From positions 186,001-250,000 of the forward strand of contig NZ_JXKD01000002.1 of the NCBI RefSeq assembly GCF_001885765.1: 64,000 nucleotides of DNA, given 5' to 3'. The notes below the pieces were generated by a model. The model saw nothing but the letters and a program-made list of their open reading frames with translations, was not told the origin of the DNA and ran no database searches. Position numbers and translations under genes: made by a program. Of this stretch, positions 27,751-36,675 are shown piece by piece (the first letter of the stretch is position 1; every line of letters begins with the position of its first letter). Origin of the DNA: Enterococcus aquimarinus. GTDB lineage: Bacteria > Bacillota > Bacilli > Lactobacillales > Enterococcaceae.

Positions 27751-27886
27751 CCATCTTTTTCTCGCATTCTCTCTTATTTTTTTCTCGAACACTTCTCCTA
27801 TGATTATTATAGCAGTATTCCTAAAATAAAGAACGCTTTCAACGTCCATAATCGACCCATCGTGGAATGTGCCCAACAATGAAAAC

Positions 27887-27926
27887 AAAAAAACTGATTC
27901 CAGTACTGTACCGGAATCAGTTTTTT
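27887..27926. terminator. hairpin terminator upstream of the MATE gene
   Basis: Arms AAAAAACTGATTCC (27888-27901) and GGAATCAGTTTTTT (27913-27926). It probably ends the minus-strand MarR-nitroreductase-ABM transcript, about 195 bases past its last stop. Confidence 0.75.
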
Positions 27927-28120
27927 GTCTTCTATCTATCACTCTTTTTTATTAGGTCTATCTTAAAGAGGTATCGTTTATCTGAAGGAATGATACCGCA
28001 GTCTATGGTACAGTCATCCTACAGAAGATTCGATTTTCCTGACAAGTGCTCTTTCACCTAAATATCGTTCTGATATTTGCAACGACTATCTTAAAAAACA
28101 GTAGCAACGATTGGTGTCAG

Positions 28121-28408
28121 TTATGCTTTAAAGTCGAAAATCTTTAAGTCGGGTGCTTTTGTACTATAATCAGCTAATTTACGAACAAATTTTTGTAGCA
28201 ATGGACTTTGATTATGGCTCACTATGGCCAATTGATCTTTCCAATTTTCTACCATTATAAAAGTATTTCTTTCTTCTAGTGATTCGTAAAGAGTGTAGGC
28301 CAAACAACCTTCTTCTTTTCTAGTTTCTGAAATTAATTCTTCGGCGTCCGATAGGAAATTCTCGCGTTGATTTTCTTTGATAAAAAACGAGGCATTAATC
28401 ACTTTCAT
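28121..28408 (-). CDS. antibiotic-biosynthesis monooxygenase (ABM) domain protein, quinol monooxygenase-like
   Basis: Small dimeric ferredoxin-fold protein, 95 residues. It shows INASFFIKENQRENFLSDAEELISETRKEEGCLAYTLYES-type spacing, with EGCLAYTLY and FIMVENWKDQLAI characteristic of ABM/YgiN-like enzymes. They oxidise quinols without a cofactor or protect against quinones. ATG 28408 follows GAGAGGGAG. Third gene of a MarR-nitroreductase-ABM operon (17-base gap). Confidence 0.85.
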   Translation of the reverse strand: MKVINASFFIKENQRENFLSDAEELISETRKEEGCLAYTLYESLEERNTFIMVENWKDQLAIVSHNQSPLLQKFVRKLADYSTKAPDLKIFDFKA

Positions 28409-28425
28409 TTGATAGGCTCCCTCTC

Positions 28426-29055
28426 TTATTTAAAAGTAGTCAATTCTTTAGCATCTAGTCGGATTGAATTGTATCCTTCTTCTAACGCTTTCCCAATCGA
28501 TAAAATCATGACTGGCACATAACGTTCTTTTTCTAAGCCAAATGCTTCAGCTAATTGATCTGCTTCAAATCCACCAATCGGGTTTGTATCATAGCCATGA
28601 GAACGCGCAACAAGCATCAATTGCATCGCAGCTAAACTTGAATCAATTTTTACCACATCATTCATTTCTGCTCTAGTAAAATTTTTGTAATAAGGAATGA
28701 TGGCAGCTAATTGTTGATCTCGCACTTCTGGAGACATCTTACCTTCAGTGACTGCCTGATTATAAATGGCTTCTCCGTACTCATAACATTCCATATCTCC
28801 AAATATTAGGATCATTGCGGAAGAGGTATCATTTTGTCTTGTATTAAAACGGATTAATGGTTTTAATTTTTGTTTTTCTTCAGGACTCTCCACCACTACG
28901 AAACGCCAAGGTTGCATGTTTACAGATGATGGTGCGATTGTTGCTTTCTGGATCATTTCAAGCATTTCTTCGTGAGAAATTTTAATATTCTCATCGTATA
29001 CTCTGATGGATTTTCTATTATAAGTGATATCTGAAAAATTATTATTGATTGTCAT
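28426..29055 (-). CDS. nitroreductase-family flavoenzyme
   Basis: FMN-dependent NAD(P)H oxidoreductase, 209 residues. FMN-binding contexts: YNRKSIRVYDE (about 11-21), APSSVNMQPWRFVVVES (about 42-58) and PIGGFEADQLAEAFGLEKERYVPVMILSIGK. It reduces nitroaromatics or quinones by two electrons, avoiding semiquinones. ATG 29055 follows AAGAGG. Middle gene of the MarR operon, 14 bases after the regulator. The pairing with an ABM enzyme suggests electrophile/quinone response, comparable to MhqN of Bacillus. Confidence 0.88.
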   Translation of the reverse strand: MTINNNFSDITYNRKSIRVYDENIKISHEEMLEMIQKATIAPSSVNMQPWRFVVVESPEEKQKLKPLIRFNTRQNDTSSAMILIFGDMECYEYGEAIYNQAVTEGKMSPEVRDQQLAAIIPYYKNFTRAEMNDVVKIDSSLAAMQLMLVARSHGYDTNPIGGFEADQLAEAFGLEKERYVPVMILSIGKALEEGYNSIRLDAKELTTFK

Positions 29056-29069
29056 TATTAAACCTCTTC

Positions 29070-29477
29070 TTATTTGATTAATTTATTTAGTAATTGTCGT
29101 AATTGTTTCTCTTCTACGGAACTAAGTAGATCATAAAAGGGATTTTGAGAATGATCCTGTTCTTTCTCACAGCTCTCTAGATCCATTCTTGCTTTTTCGG
29201 TCATTTCTACAAAAATTTCGCGATTGTTCTCTTTATTTCTTTCTCGAATCACGTATTCTTTTTCTTCTAGAATTTTCAAATGTCTTGTAACCGCAGCGCT
29301 ATCGATGTGTAACTGATGCTGTATTTGCTTTTGCGAACATTTTCCTGTTTCTTTAAGAATCATCATTAATTCATATCTGGTCAAACTAAAACCCGTCACT
29401 TCCTCAAATTTAGAGGTCATTTCTTGGTTCGCAATCTTTATCTGATAAAGAAGACTACTAAACTCTCTAAGATTCAA
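29070..29477 (-). CDS. MarR-family transcriptional regulator
   Basis: Dimeric winged-helix repressor, 135 residues. The recognition segment is CSQKQIQHQLHIDSAAVTRHLKILEEKEYVIRERN (about 48-82), followed by the beta-wing and EIFVEMTEKAR. No Cys is placed in the N-terminal helix as in MhqR or OhrR thiol switches, so the signal is not evident. ATG 29477 follows AAAGGAGG. It heads its operon and two near-identical palindromes lie just upstream, so autoregulation is likely. Confidence 0.88.
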   Translation of the reverse strand: MNLREFSSLLYQIKIANQEMTSKFEEVTGFSLTRYELMMILKETGKCSQKQIQHQLHIDSAAVTRHLKILEEKEYVIRERNKENNREIFVEMTEKARMDLESCEKEQDHSQNPFYDLLSSVEEKQLRQLLNKLIK

Positions 29478-29502
29478 ACTATACCTCCTTTTATATATGT
29501 AA

Positions 29503-29529
29503 TTGACTAGTCAATCATTGACGAGTCAA
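29503..29529 (-). promoter_or_regulatory. tandem operator for the MarR-family regulator
   Basis: Two palindromes 15 bases apart: TTGACTAGTCAA (29503-29514, perfect) and TTGACGAGTCAA (29518-29529, one central pair off). They lie between a likely promoter (TTTACA...TATAAG on the minus strand, about 29535-29560) and the ribosome site, the usual MarR layout. Confidence 0.65.
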
Positions 29530-29642
29530 TCTTATAATAAAAAGATTATTTTGTAAACAATAATGATTGCTTCATTGAAAATAGGTTCGTTCCAATGGTT
29601 GCCATCTCCTCTAAAAGCGGTGAATCTGCTTCCAGATAAAAA

Positions 29643-29689
29643 AAAGACGCTCGTTTCCACAATCTCACCCGTGGTAACTCAGCGTCTTT
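29643..29689 (-). terminator. terminator of the XRE-membrane gene
   Basis: Arms AAAGACGCT (29643-29651) and AGCGTCTTT (29681-29689), an inner CCAC/GTGG stem and a run of T on the minus side. It lies about 150 bases past the stop at 29838. Confidence 0.6.
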
Positions 29690-29837
29690 CAAAAGATCGA
29701 TTCGCGTATTGAAAAAAAGCGTTTCAACTTCAAAAGCTTCTATTCTTGTGAATCACTGGTGAGATCTCATTGATTTGAGTCGTCATATTTTTAGTCGAAT
29801 AGTGGTTACGCCTGTCGCGAGGCTTCAGCGTTTCGCA

Positions 29838-30824
29838 CTACGGCTGATTTTTTTCGACAATCATTTGGACCACTAACGTCATCATACCAAACAGAACACC
29901 CGCCACGGGGAAAATAATCCAACTTCTCCCCCAGTCGTTACTAATAAAACTATAAGCTAAAAATAGGGCCACGACTAACATCCAATAACTACCATAAAGA
30001 GCATCGGTCCATCGCTTACGACTTTTGATTTGCCGTGTGTATTCGCCTTCTTGGAGTAACTTAAGGTAACTACCCCAACGCATACCCGTTCGAATCAAGA
30101 GATAAACCCCACAAGAAACCATGACTAACAAAGCGGCCACCGACAAAAAAATTGCCGATTGATTCGTGGTAAATAACGAGAGTAACAATAACGGTACGGC
30201 TGATAAAATACATAAAACGACACCGAGAATAATCATTTTGGTATAGGTCGGTTGATATTGTTGTTGTTGTGCTTTGACCATCTGTGTGACACCATATTGC
30301 GTATCGAATACCTCATTTTCTAAGTACTCATACTTTTGAATTTTCAGTCCAGAATATATGAAAATGCCCACCGCTAGTGCGACAAGTAGGAGCAAGACAG
30401 TAACCCCTATACCAAGCGCTACATTTTCCGAAAGCGAAAAGATACTGGCTTGTTCAGACGCTCCCAGTAAAACAATGAGGATAGCTGGGGAGAGAATACA
30501 TAAGACGACACCTAACGCTACACCTTTGGCAGAAGCTTCTACTGCTTGAAGATACTCGTGCGCTTCTTCCAAAGAAATTTGACGAATCGTACCAAAATCG
30601 GTATTCGTTTCAAGATATTCTGGCTCTTTCATATCATCGTTTAACAAATAGTCAATGCTCACACCAAAAATTTGACTCATCTGCACAATTTTGTCGACAT
30701 CTGGAATGGATTGGTTTCCTTCCCATTTTGAGACGGATTGACGAGAGACTTTCAATTGATTGGCAAACTCTTCTTGCGTCCATCCTTCTTTCTTTCTTAA
30801 AGAGATAATTTTATCTGCTAACAT
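29838..30824 (-). CDS. XRE-family DNA-binding protein with membrane domain
   Basis: Predicted membrane-tethered regulator, 328 residues from ATG 30824 (AAAGGAAG 10 bases upstream). N-terminal HTH_3 domain at 1-65: MLADKIISLRKKEGWTQEEF with QLKVSRQSVSKWEGNQSIPDV. After a linker come about six hydrophobic segments in three pairs (LGVVLCILSPAILIVLLG; ILGVVLCILSAVPLLLLSLF show an internal repeat). Such proteins are common in enterococci and clostridia; the signal and targets are unknown. Single gene. Confidence 0.82.
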   Translation of the reverse strand: MLADKIISLRKKEGWTQEEFANQLKVSRQSVSKWEGNQSIPDVDKIVQMSQIFGVSIDYLLNDDMKEPEYLETNTDFGTIRQISLEEAHEYLQAVEASAKGVALGVVLCILSPAILIVLLGASEQASIFSLSENVALGIGVTVLLLLVALAVGIFIYSGLKIQKYEYLENEVFDTQYGVTQMVKAQQQQYQPTYTKMIILGVVLCILSAVPLLLLSLFTTNQSAIFLSVAALLVMVSCGVYLLIRTGMRWGSYLKLLQEGEYTRQIKSRKRWTDALYGSYWMLVVALFLAYSFISNDWGRSWIIFPVAGVLFGMMTLVVQMIVEKNQP

Positions 30825-31205
30825 CGTGAACACTTCCTTTTTCTCCAACTTTTTTAGAATATCTTTTTCACCTATTAGTATACCGTTTTTCAATAAATTC
30901 ATACAAGAAAGTGTAGTGTACAACTTGTCAACTGCAAGGTGCTTTGATGTAACGTGGGCTTACAAGCCTTGCTAGCAGAGCGTTTTTAAGCAAAAAGTCG
31001 TATTCTCTTTTTTTGCTAACTGATTTTCATTGTTGATTAGGAAGTGAATCTTTTCACTCAAGACTAAAATCTCCTTAAGAATTCGCACTCTTTTTCTCAG
31101 GATGCTAGAAATAAACGGCTAAAAGTGCTACTATAAGAACGAATGACAGAAGTTGTTTCAGCAACTTAATGTAAAATTTTCATTTAACTTGAGGAGGATA
31201 TTTTC

Positions 31206-32735
31206 ATGACAAAACAGGCACCTGTTGCGCTAATTATTTTAGATGGTTTTGGTTTACGAGACGAGACAGTTGGAAATGCGGTGGCTCTTGCACACAAACC
31301 AAACTTCGATCGCTACTACAATGAATACCCACATACACAATTAAAAGCTTCTGGTCTAGACGTTGGACTACCTGAGGGACAAATGGGGAACTCAGAAGTT
31401 GGTCATACAAATATCGGTGCTGGTCGTACCGTTTATCAAAGTTTAACACGTATCGACAAAGCGATCTTAGATAAAGAATTCGAAGAAAATCCTGCGATTA
31501 ACGAAGCGATTGACTTTGTAAAAGAAAATGACTCAAAATTACATGTTTTCGGTTTATTATCTGACGGTGGCGTACATAGCCACATTAACCATATTATTGA
31601 AACCGTCCGTGTCGCAAAACTTAAAGGATTAAAGAACGTTTACTTACATATGTTTATGGACGGCCGCGATGTTTCACCAACTTCTGGTAAATCTTACGTT
31701 GAGCAATTAAACAATGTCTTAGCTGAATTAAACTTTGGTGAAATTGCGACAATTTCTGGTCGTTTCTACGCGATGGATCGTGACAATCGTTGGGACCGTG
31801 TGGAACAAGCTTATAACGCGATTTCTCATGGTCAAGCACCGATGTTTGATTCTGCCGAAGCAATTATGGAAGCTTCTTACAATAAAGAAGTATTTGATGA
31901 ATTCATTGAGCCTGCCATTGTTGCCAAAGATGGCAAACCTGTCGCAACGGTTGATGATAAAGATGCTGTCATCTTTGCAAACTTCCGCCCTGACCGTGCA
32001 ATTGAATTAACGCAAGCCTTCACTTTTGAGGCATGGGATCATTTTGACCGTGGCGCAAGAAAAGACGTTAAATTTGTAACTTTCACTTTATTCTCACCAA
32101 CAATTGAAGCTTCTGTGGCTTTTGCACCAATGCCGATGACAAACGTTCTTGGAGAAGTCTTATCAAACGCTGGTTTAAAACAATTACGCATTGCCGAAAC
32201 TGAAAAATATCCACACGTAACATTCTTTATGAATGGTGGACGTAACGCAGAATTCCCAGGGGAAGATCGTATCTTAATCCCTTCACCCAAAGTGGCAACA
32301 TACGATTTAAAACCAGAAATGAGTGCGTACGAAGTAACGGATGCCTTAGTAGCAGATATTGAAGCGGGCAACCACGAAGCCATTATCTTAAACTATGCAA
32401 ACCCTGATATGGTTGGTCACTCAGGAATGGTTGAACCAACAATCAAAGCGATTGAAGCAGTCGACGAAGGATTAGGACGCGTTGTAGATGCGATTCTAGC
32501 ACGTGGCGGTTATGCAATCATTACAGCCGATCACGGAAATTCCGAAACGTTATTTGACGAAAACGGTAACCCGCATACAGCGCACACGACTGTACCGGTA
32601 CCGGTTATCGTGACAAAACACGATGTGACTCTCCGCGAAGGTGGCGCATTATGTGATTTAGCACCAACAATGTTAGATTTATTAGATGTTGAAAAACCAG
32701 CAGAAATGACTGGAACATCATTAGTAAACAAATAA
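31206..32735 (+). CDS. gpmI: 2,3-bisphosphoglycerate-independent phosphoglycerate mutase
   Basis: Glycolytic enzyme interconverting 3- and 2-phosphoglycerate, Mn-dependent, 509 residues, full length. The phosphatase-like domain starts [11 protein letters not shown] (metal Asp) and has the catalytic Ser in [14 protein letters not shown] (about residue 62). The transferase domain has [14 protein letters not shown] and MDGRDVSP. C-terminal metal ligands are in [21 protein letters not shown] and [13 protein letters not shown] 31206 follows GAGGAGG. In many Firmicutes gpmI lies in the gap-pgk-tpi operon; here it stands alone. Strong codon bias fits high expression. Confidence 0.97.
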   Translation: MTKQAPVALIILDGFGLRDETVGNAVALAHKPNFDRYYNEYPHTQLKASGLDVGLPEGQMGNSEVGHTNIGAGRTVYQSLTRIDKAILDKEFEENPAINEAIDFVKENDSKLHVFGLLSDGGVHSHINHIIETVRVAKLKGLKNVYLHMFMDGRDVSPTSGKSYVEQLNNVLAELNFGEIATISGRFYAMDRDNRWDRVEQAYNAISHGQAPMFDSAEAIMEASYNKEVFDEFIEPAIVAKDGKPVATVDDKDAVIFANFRPDRAIELTQAFTFEAWDHFDRGARKDVKFVTFTLFSPTIEASVAFAPMPMTNVLGEVLSNAGLKQLRIAETEKYPHVTFFMNGGRNAEFPGEDRILIPSPKVATYDLKPEMSAYEVTDALVADIEAGNHEAIILNYANPDMVGHSGMVEPTIKAIEAVDEGLGRVVDAILARGGYAIITADHGNSETLFDENGNPHTAHTTVPVPVIVTKHDVTLREGGALCDLAPTMLDLLDVEKPAEMTGTSLVNK

Positions 32736-32740
32736 AACAA

Positions 32741-32771
32741 AAAATCAGGAGCAGATGACGCTCCTGATTTT
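32741..32771 (+). terminator. terminator of gpmI
   Basis: Arms AAAATCAGGAGC and GCTCCTGATTTT followed by more T. Confidence 0.9.
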
Positions 32772-32802
32772 TTTTGGCCTTACTAAAAAGATTCGCAAAA
32801 AG

Positions 32803-32844
32803 CCACTTGAAAAAAGCAAATAGTTGACTGCTTTTTTCAAGTGG
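32803..32844 (-). terminator. hairpin at the end of the mhqO-mhqD operon
   Basis: Perfect 16-base arms: CCACTTGAAAAAAGCA at 32803-32818 and complement at 32829-32844, 10-base loop. It lies 18 bases past the esterase stop. The T run is inside the stem, so termination strength is uncertain. Confidence 0.6.
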
Positions 32845-32862
32845 TTCTTGGGGTTATTAGGC

Positions 32863-33456
32863 TTATTTTAGTAATGCTTTGGCGCGGTCCAATTCTTCAC
32901 GAATCAACTGATGACCATACGCATGGTGGTAATGGTCGACTTTAGTGTTGGTATCTGCTAGTGACTGATAGAGTGCTTCAAACGCTTCTTCTGAAATATA
33001 CGGATCGTTCGCACCACTTGTGATCAGGACTTGGAGCTCTTTTTGGGGCTTAAAAGCTACTTCTGGTCGAACCGTTGATGGATGGAACAAGAAGGCATAG
33101 TCAAAGCTGACCGCTTCGAATTCTTTTAAAACGTTTAGGGCTAGATTCGCTCCATTCGAATAACCGATGACAGTGATTTTCTTATCTGCTAATTGATATT
33201 GTGTGATTACTTTTTGTAAGGAATCATAAAAGTCATACGTTGCACTAGCTAAACTACGTAAATCAAATGTCCCATCTTGGTAGCGCGCAAAATAGCGAGC
33301 CATTCCTTGTTCTTCTACTTCACCTTGGAACCCAATCATGGTTGCTTCCGGATCGATGTATTGTCCGATTTCAAATAAACTCGAAGCACTACCACCCGTT
33401 CCATGTAAGAGGATCAGTACATGATTATTTTTTCCGGGAATATGTATATGTCTCAT
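32863..33456 (-). CDS. mhqD: MhqD-like carboxylesterase/phospholipase
   Basis: Alpha/beta hydrolase, 197 residues. Nucleophile elbow GYSNGAN (Ser about 102), acid in TSGANDPYIS, His in HAYGHQLIRE; oxyanion strand VLILLHGTGGSASSLFE. It matches the MhqD/YodD esterases that act beside ring-cleaving dioxygenases in methylhydroquinone resistance. ATG 33456 follows AAAGGAG, which is located in the stop region of the preceding 32-codon ORF. Last gene of a three-gene operon with that ORF and mhqO. Confidence 0.85.
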   Translation of the reverse strand: MRHIHIPGKNNHVLILLHGTGGSASSLFEIGQYIDPEATMIGFQGEVEEQGMARYFARYQDGTFDLRSLASATYDFYDSLQKVITQYQLADKKITVIGYSNGANLALNVLKEFEAVSFDYAFLFHPSTVRPEVAFKPQKELQVLITSGANDPYISEEAFEALYQSLADTNTKVDHYHHAYGHQLIREELDRAKALLK

Positions 33457-33468
33457 TGTGTATCTCCT

Positions 33469-33567
33469 TTATTTGCTATTTTTGATTTGTGTACGAATAT
33501 CGGCTAGTTCTTTTGCTTCTTCTTGAGATAACGGCCGCTCTTTCTCGATTTCTTTCAACCATTTCAT
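33469..33567 (-). CDS. small 32-residue protein between mhqO and mhqD
   Basis: MKWLKEIEKERPLSQEEAKE begins this 32-residue product; it is charged, soluble and predicted helical. Its ATG overlaps the mhqO TGA as ATGA, the classic coupling arrangement, and its stop region supplies the AAAGGAG of mhqD. The even frame use and tight packing argue for a real small gene. I do not recognise the family; a helper peptide for one of its neighbours is possible. Confidence 0.6.
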   Translation of the reverse strand: MKWLKEIEKERPLSQEEAKELADIRTQIKNSK

Positions 33568-34568
33568 TGCCTTTTCATTTCATTTCGCCGTTGTAACAAC
33601 TCGTATTCGTAGCGATCACGATAGCCATAATGTTCCATCTTCGAAATTTTTCGTACTTCTACTGGCATTAAATGCGCCAAAATTTCTTCAGTTTGCTCTG
33701 CATAATGTGGTGGAATCAGTAAAGTCTCGCCTAATTCCTCAACCGTTTCATCAATTAAAATCCCAGGTCCGACTGTCGACAACTCAATTAAGATACCGCC
33801 TTTTTCTCTGAAATAAATCGCCTGAAAGTATTTACGATTTTTGATTTCTGTAGGCCTGTAACCTGCTTGTTTAATTTTTTCACGCCATGCCTCTAAGTCT
33901 TCTTCTTGGATTTTAAAAGCAAGGTGATGTACAGTCCCAACACCCATTTTACCAGGAGTACGCTGTTTTTTATTAAGTTCAAGCGCTCCTCCTAAGTCGT
34001 CATTAACCGTTAAACGAATCATTTCTTCGTCTTCTACGCGCCGTTCATATCCCAAAATATCTGTTAGGACGCGGAGTGTTTCTTCCGGTTGTTTCGAATA
34101 CAAAACGGCCTGTTGAATCCCAATTAATGCTGCCTCTTTTGTGATTTGATCAAAGGACCATGAGTGGCTTTGATCAAATTCGCCTTCAATCAGTTCGAGT
34201 TCAAGCCCATCAGGATCCGTGAAACCAATTCTTTTTTTACCAAACCGTTCATATTCAAAATAAGGAATGTTAAACGCTGCGAGACGTGCTTTCCAAAAAA
34301 CAAACGCATTGGATGAAATCGCATAAGCGGTAACGCCCACTTGTCCCGCACCCACAAATCCTTCATCACCATCTGAAAATGGAAAAGTAGTCGTTAAACC
34401 GGTGCTGCCATTCGCGTTCCCAAAGTACAAGTGATAACGATCTTTATCATCAAAGTTTACGGTTTTTTTAACGAGCCGTAAGCCTAAAATACTTGCGTAA
34501 AAATCGACATTGCGTTGCGCATGTCCGACGACGGATGAAATATGATGAATCCCTGTTGTTTTTAACAT
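33564..34568 (-). CDS. mhqO: MhqO-like ring-cleaving dioxygenase (VOC superfamily)
   Basis: Extradiol-type dioxygenase of the glyoxalase/VOC fold, 334 residues with two VOC modules (about 5-130 and 150-280). Metal-ligand positions are visible as TGIHHISSVVGHAQRN (His near the start), TVHHLAFKIQ and ILIELSTVGPG (Glu). Related Bacillus MhqO/MhqA enzymes cleave hydroquinones. I chose ATG 34568 (MLKTTGIHHI) because GGAGGG lies 7 bases upstream. First gene of the operon. An MhqR-like palindrome lies about 40 bases upstream. Confidence 0.87.
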   Translation of the reverse strand: MLKTTGIHHISSVVGHAQRNVDFYASILGLRLVKKTVNFDDKDRYHLYFGNANGSTGLTTTFPFSDGDEGFVGAGQVGVTAYAISSNAFVFWKARLAAFNIPYFEYERFGKKRIGFTDPDGLELELIEGEFDQSHSWSFDQITKEAALIGIQQAVLYSKQPEETLRVLTDILGYERRVEDEEMIRLTVNDDLGGALELNKKQRTPGKMGVGTVHHLAFKIQEEDLEAWREKIKQAGYRPTEIKNRKYFQAIYFREKGGILIELSTVGPGILIDETVEELGETLLIPPHYAEQTEEILAHLMPVEVRKISKMEHYGYRDRYEYELLQRRNEMKRQ

Positions 34569-34607
34569 CTCGTTCCCTCCTCTGTTTTGTTTCTCTATCT
34601 GTATATT

Positions 34608-34623
34608 ATTACGAATTCGAGAT
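34608..34623 (-). promoter_or_regulatory. MhqR-like operator upstream of mhqO
   Basis: ATTACGAATTCGAGAT: a palindrome around CGAATTCG with two mismatches in one arm. On the gene's strand it reads TATCTCGAATTCGTAAT, closely matching the Bacillus MhqR site as I recall it (TATCTcgaAtTCgAGATA). The match to an independent knowledge-based motif in front of the expected gene is the main support. Confidence 0.65.
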
Positions 34624-34720
34624 ATATTCAACTGATTTGACTTATCGTGATGTACGGAGTAACAATAGGATTATTTTCAAAAATGCTTTTTAATGACGGG
34701 TCCGTTCTCTTGCCCATAGA

Positions 34721-34765
34721 AAAAAATGCTAGCAAACACTCGTTAGATTGTCGCTAGCATTTTTT
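34721..34765. terminator. bidirectional terminator after the lipid kinase gene
   Basis: Arms AAAAAATGCTAGC (34721-34733) and GCTAGCATTTTTT (34753-34765). Confidence 0.8.
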
Positions 34766-34881
34766 CGATTGCTCTGTATTTCTTCTGAAAAGAAAGAATT
34801 TTTTATTCATTTCCACTTATTGATTGCGTCATTCGCTGTAATGACGTGCAGCCGCCAGTTTATCCATCCAACTCCAAACCA

Positions 34882-35769
34882 TTATCCGCCATAGACCGTG
34901 AGATGGGATGGTAAGACAGTCACTTCTAGCGGCAATCTTTCTCCTTCGTCGCCATCGATGTTGGTCACTAATTCTTCCTCGCCTTCAAGCGTGATGACTG
35001 CCTGTTTAAACGGATGGTACACTAGATTTTCCGTTGTATCACGGACTCCTTTGATTAAATCTGGAATTGATTTGACCGTATCGAGCACATTTTGGTCTTT
35101 TAAATAAATTAAATGCAGGAGCCCATCATTCACTTTAGCATCCGGTAACAATTGTTCGAAGCCCCCAATCGAATTGGTTAAGCCAATAATCATCGTACTC
35201 GTTGTCATCTTTTTGTCGACGCCATCTAAGACTACTTGAAAGTTATAGGTTTTAGTATTCGCGAGTTGTTTAAGCCCTGATACGAAATACGCCATTTTCC
35301 CAAGTTTGGTTTTCTCTTCGCTTTCAACATCATTGAGTGCTGTGGGTATCGATCCAATCGCCACCACATTCATAAAATAAGCATCATTAATCTTCCCAAT
35401 ATCGAGTGTCGTCGTGTGATCGAGCGAGAAATTGGCAATGGCTTCCTCTGGGTCTAAGGAAAGCGATAAAGCCCGGGCTAAATCGTTGACCGTACCTAAA
35501 GGGAAAAAACCGAATGTTGGGCGATAGTCTTGTTCTGCTAACCCACTAATCCCTTCATTGACTGTGCCGTCTCCTCCCATCACGATGACACTATCGCACT
35601 GATTTTGAGCAGCTTCTGTCGCAAAACGAGTCGCATCCCCACTTTTTTCAGTATATTTCACGGTGACTTTATCAAAGAGACTTTCTAACTTAGCAACTGC
35701 TTTTTTTTCATAGGTTTTTGCTTTTTCTTGACCGGAACTAGGATTGACAATTAACACAACGTCTTTCAT
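34882..35769 (-). CDS. YegS/DagK-type lipid kinase
   Basis: ATP-dependent lipid (diacylglycerol-like) kinase, 295 residues. The DAGK catalytic domain has IVNPSSGQEKA near the N terminus, VIVMGGDGTVNEGISGL (about 78-94, nucleotide loop) and FGFFPLGTVNDLARAL. The C-terminal domain is beta-rich (about 145-290) with NVVAIGSIPTAL and NDGLLHLIYLK. It may recycle diacylglycerol from lipoteichoic acid synthesis, or act on another lipid. ATG 35769 follows TGGAGGCG. Single gene. Confidence 0.88.
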   Translation of the reverse strand: MKDVVLIVNPSSGQEKAKTYEKKAVAKLESLFDKVTVKYTEKSGDATRFATEAAQNQCDSVIVMGGDGTVNEGISGLAEQDYRPTFGFFPLGTVNDLARALSLSLDPEEAIANFSLDHTTTLDIGKINDAYFMNVVAIGSIPTALNDVESEEKTKLGKMAYFVSGLKQLANTKTYNFQVVLDGVDKKMTTSTMIIGLTNSIGGFEQLLPDAKVNDGLLHLIYLKDQNVLDTVKSIPDLIKGVRDTTENLVYHPFKQAVITLEGEEELVTNIDGDEGERLPLEVTVLPSHLTVYGG

Positions 35770-35947
35770 CTTTTCGCCTCCAGTAATGACTTTTTTACGG
35801 TGAACACCCTTCTTGTCGGTGTAGCATGTGATAACTCATTTTACCGTATGGCGGGAGAAGTCGTCAAAAATTAGCCTTCTAACAGAACTGTTGTTGTCTC
35901 TTTAGATAGGGAGTCCGCTATTCGTCCACCACTTTTACATGCTAAAA

Positions 35948-35989
35948 AAAAAGCAAATCTCTCCCTGTTTGGGTAGACATTTGCTTTTT
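35948..35989 (-). terminator. terminator after the guanine-deaminase pseudogene
   Basis: Arms AAAAAGCAAAT (35948-35958) and ATTTGCTTTTT (35979-35989), with an inner TCTC.CCC/GGG.AGA stem and a T run on the minus side. Confidence 0.7.
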
Positions 35990-36004
35990 ATTTGTTGGGA
36001 TGGA

Positions 36005-36469
36005 TTAAGCTTCTGGGTTTAGCGCTTCAAAGACTTCCCATAACTGATCGCAATCTTCTCTTGGACCGATTGCTTCCATTGCAAAAGCATTTTGATCCGT
36101 TCCAGCTAAATAGTCACGTAAGTGCATTTCCGAAAATCCATGGGCCGCAGCGTCAGCGCGTGTACTACTATAGTAGACTTTTTTAATATTCGCCCACATC
36201 ATCACACCGACACACATCGGACAAGGTTCACACGTTGCATACACTTCACAATCGGATAAATCCATGGTCCCTAATTTTTTACACGCTTCACGGACAACGA
36301 CCATTTCCGCATGTGCAGACGGATCGGTATCCCCGCGTCACATCCTCGTGTGGTTCATCGCTACAATCACTTCGTTATGACGAACAAGCGCTGTCCCCAA
36401 TAAACCGACAGCTTGACGTTTCTCTTCTGTTACTATCGCTTTAGCAGCCCAGTCAAAATAGTTATTCAT
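36005..36469 (-). pseudogene. guaD: guanine deaminase-like cytidine-deaminase-fold gene with internal stop
   Basis: Zinc-dependent nucleoside/base deaminase, 154 codons (GuaD size). Start ATG 36469 (MNNYFDWAAK). Codon 44 is TGA (36340-36338), in the segment AMNHTRM*RGDTDPSAHAEM, just before the HAE zinc/catalytic motif. The PCxxC zinc motif (CEPCPMC) is intact further on. The residues around the stop look rearranged compared with the family's NHTREDVDPT-type sequence, suggesting small indels besides the stop. The 100-residue downstream frame from 36304 lacks the HAE motif, so a restart would be inactive. Confidence 0.8.
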
Positions 36470-36495
36470 GTGATTACACAATACCAAACACTTCA

Positions 36496-36675
36496 CTATT
36501 CTTGTTGCTGTTTCGCCAAAATTATAATGATATATAAAACAAATACACTGATTGATGCTGAGACGAACGCAATATTATTTAAAAATACGATTCCTAGAAA
36601 AAACACGTCTACCATTGGAAGTAATAATCTTATGATGAAGACAATTACTGCTAATGGATTATAAACACACTCCAC
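36496..36675 (-). other. possible short membrane-protein remnant
   Basis: Open frame on the minus strand ending at TAG 36496-36498; from GTG 36675 it would give 59 residues with two hydrophobic stretches (PLAVIVFIIRLLLPM; SISVFVLYIIIILA) and a polar tail KQQQE. No ribosome site is visible, and the frame stays open upstream to about 36756 without an ATG. It could be a fragment of an older gene. It lies between the guaD pseudogene and an IS relic. Confidence 0.3.

Noticed and set aside
27751-27942. 64-residue extension of the MATE protein
   Set aside because: It overlaps a terminator hairpin and has no similarity to MATE N termini.
31234-31449. ORF on the minus strand within gpmI
   Set aside because: Pure shadow of a strongly coded glycolytic gene; no ribosome site.
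32803-32844. Long perfect inverted repeat considered as an insertion-element end
   Set aside because: Located right after the mhqD stop; a transcript-end hairpin explains it.
36413-36664. 83-codon + strand frame over the guaD/membrane fragment region
   Set aside because: No ribosome site and no recognisable protein; it is opposite more convincing minus-strand sequence.
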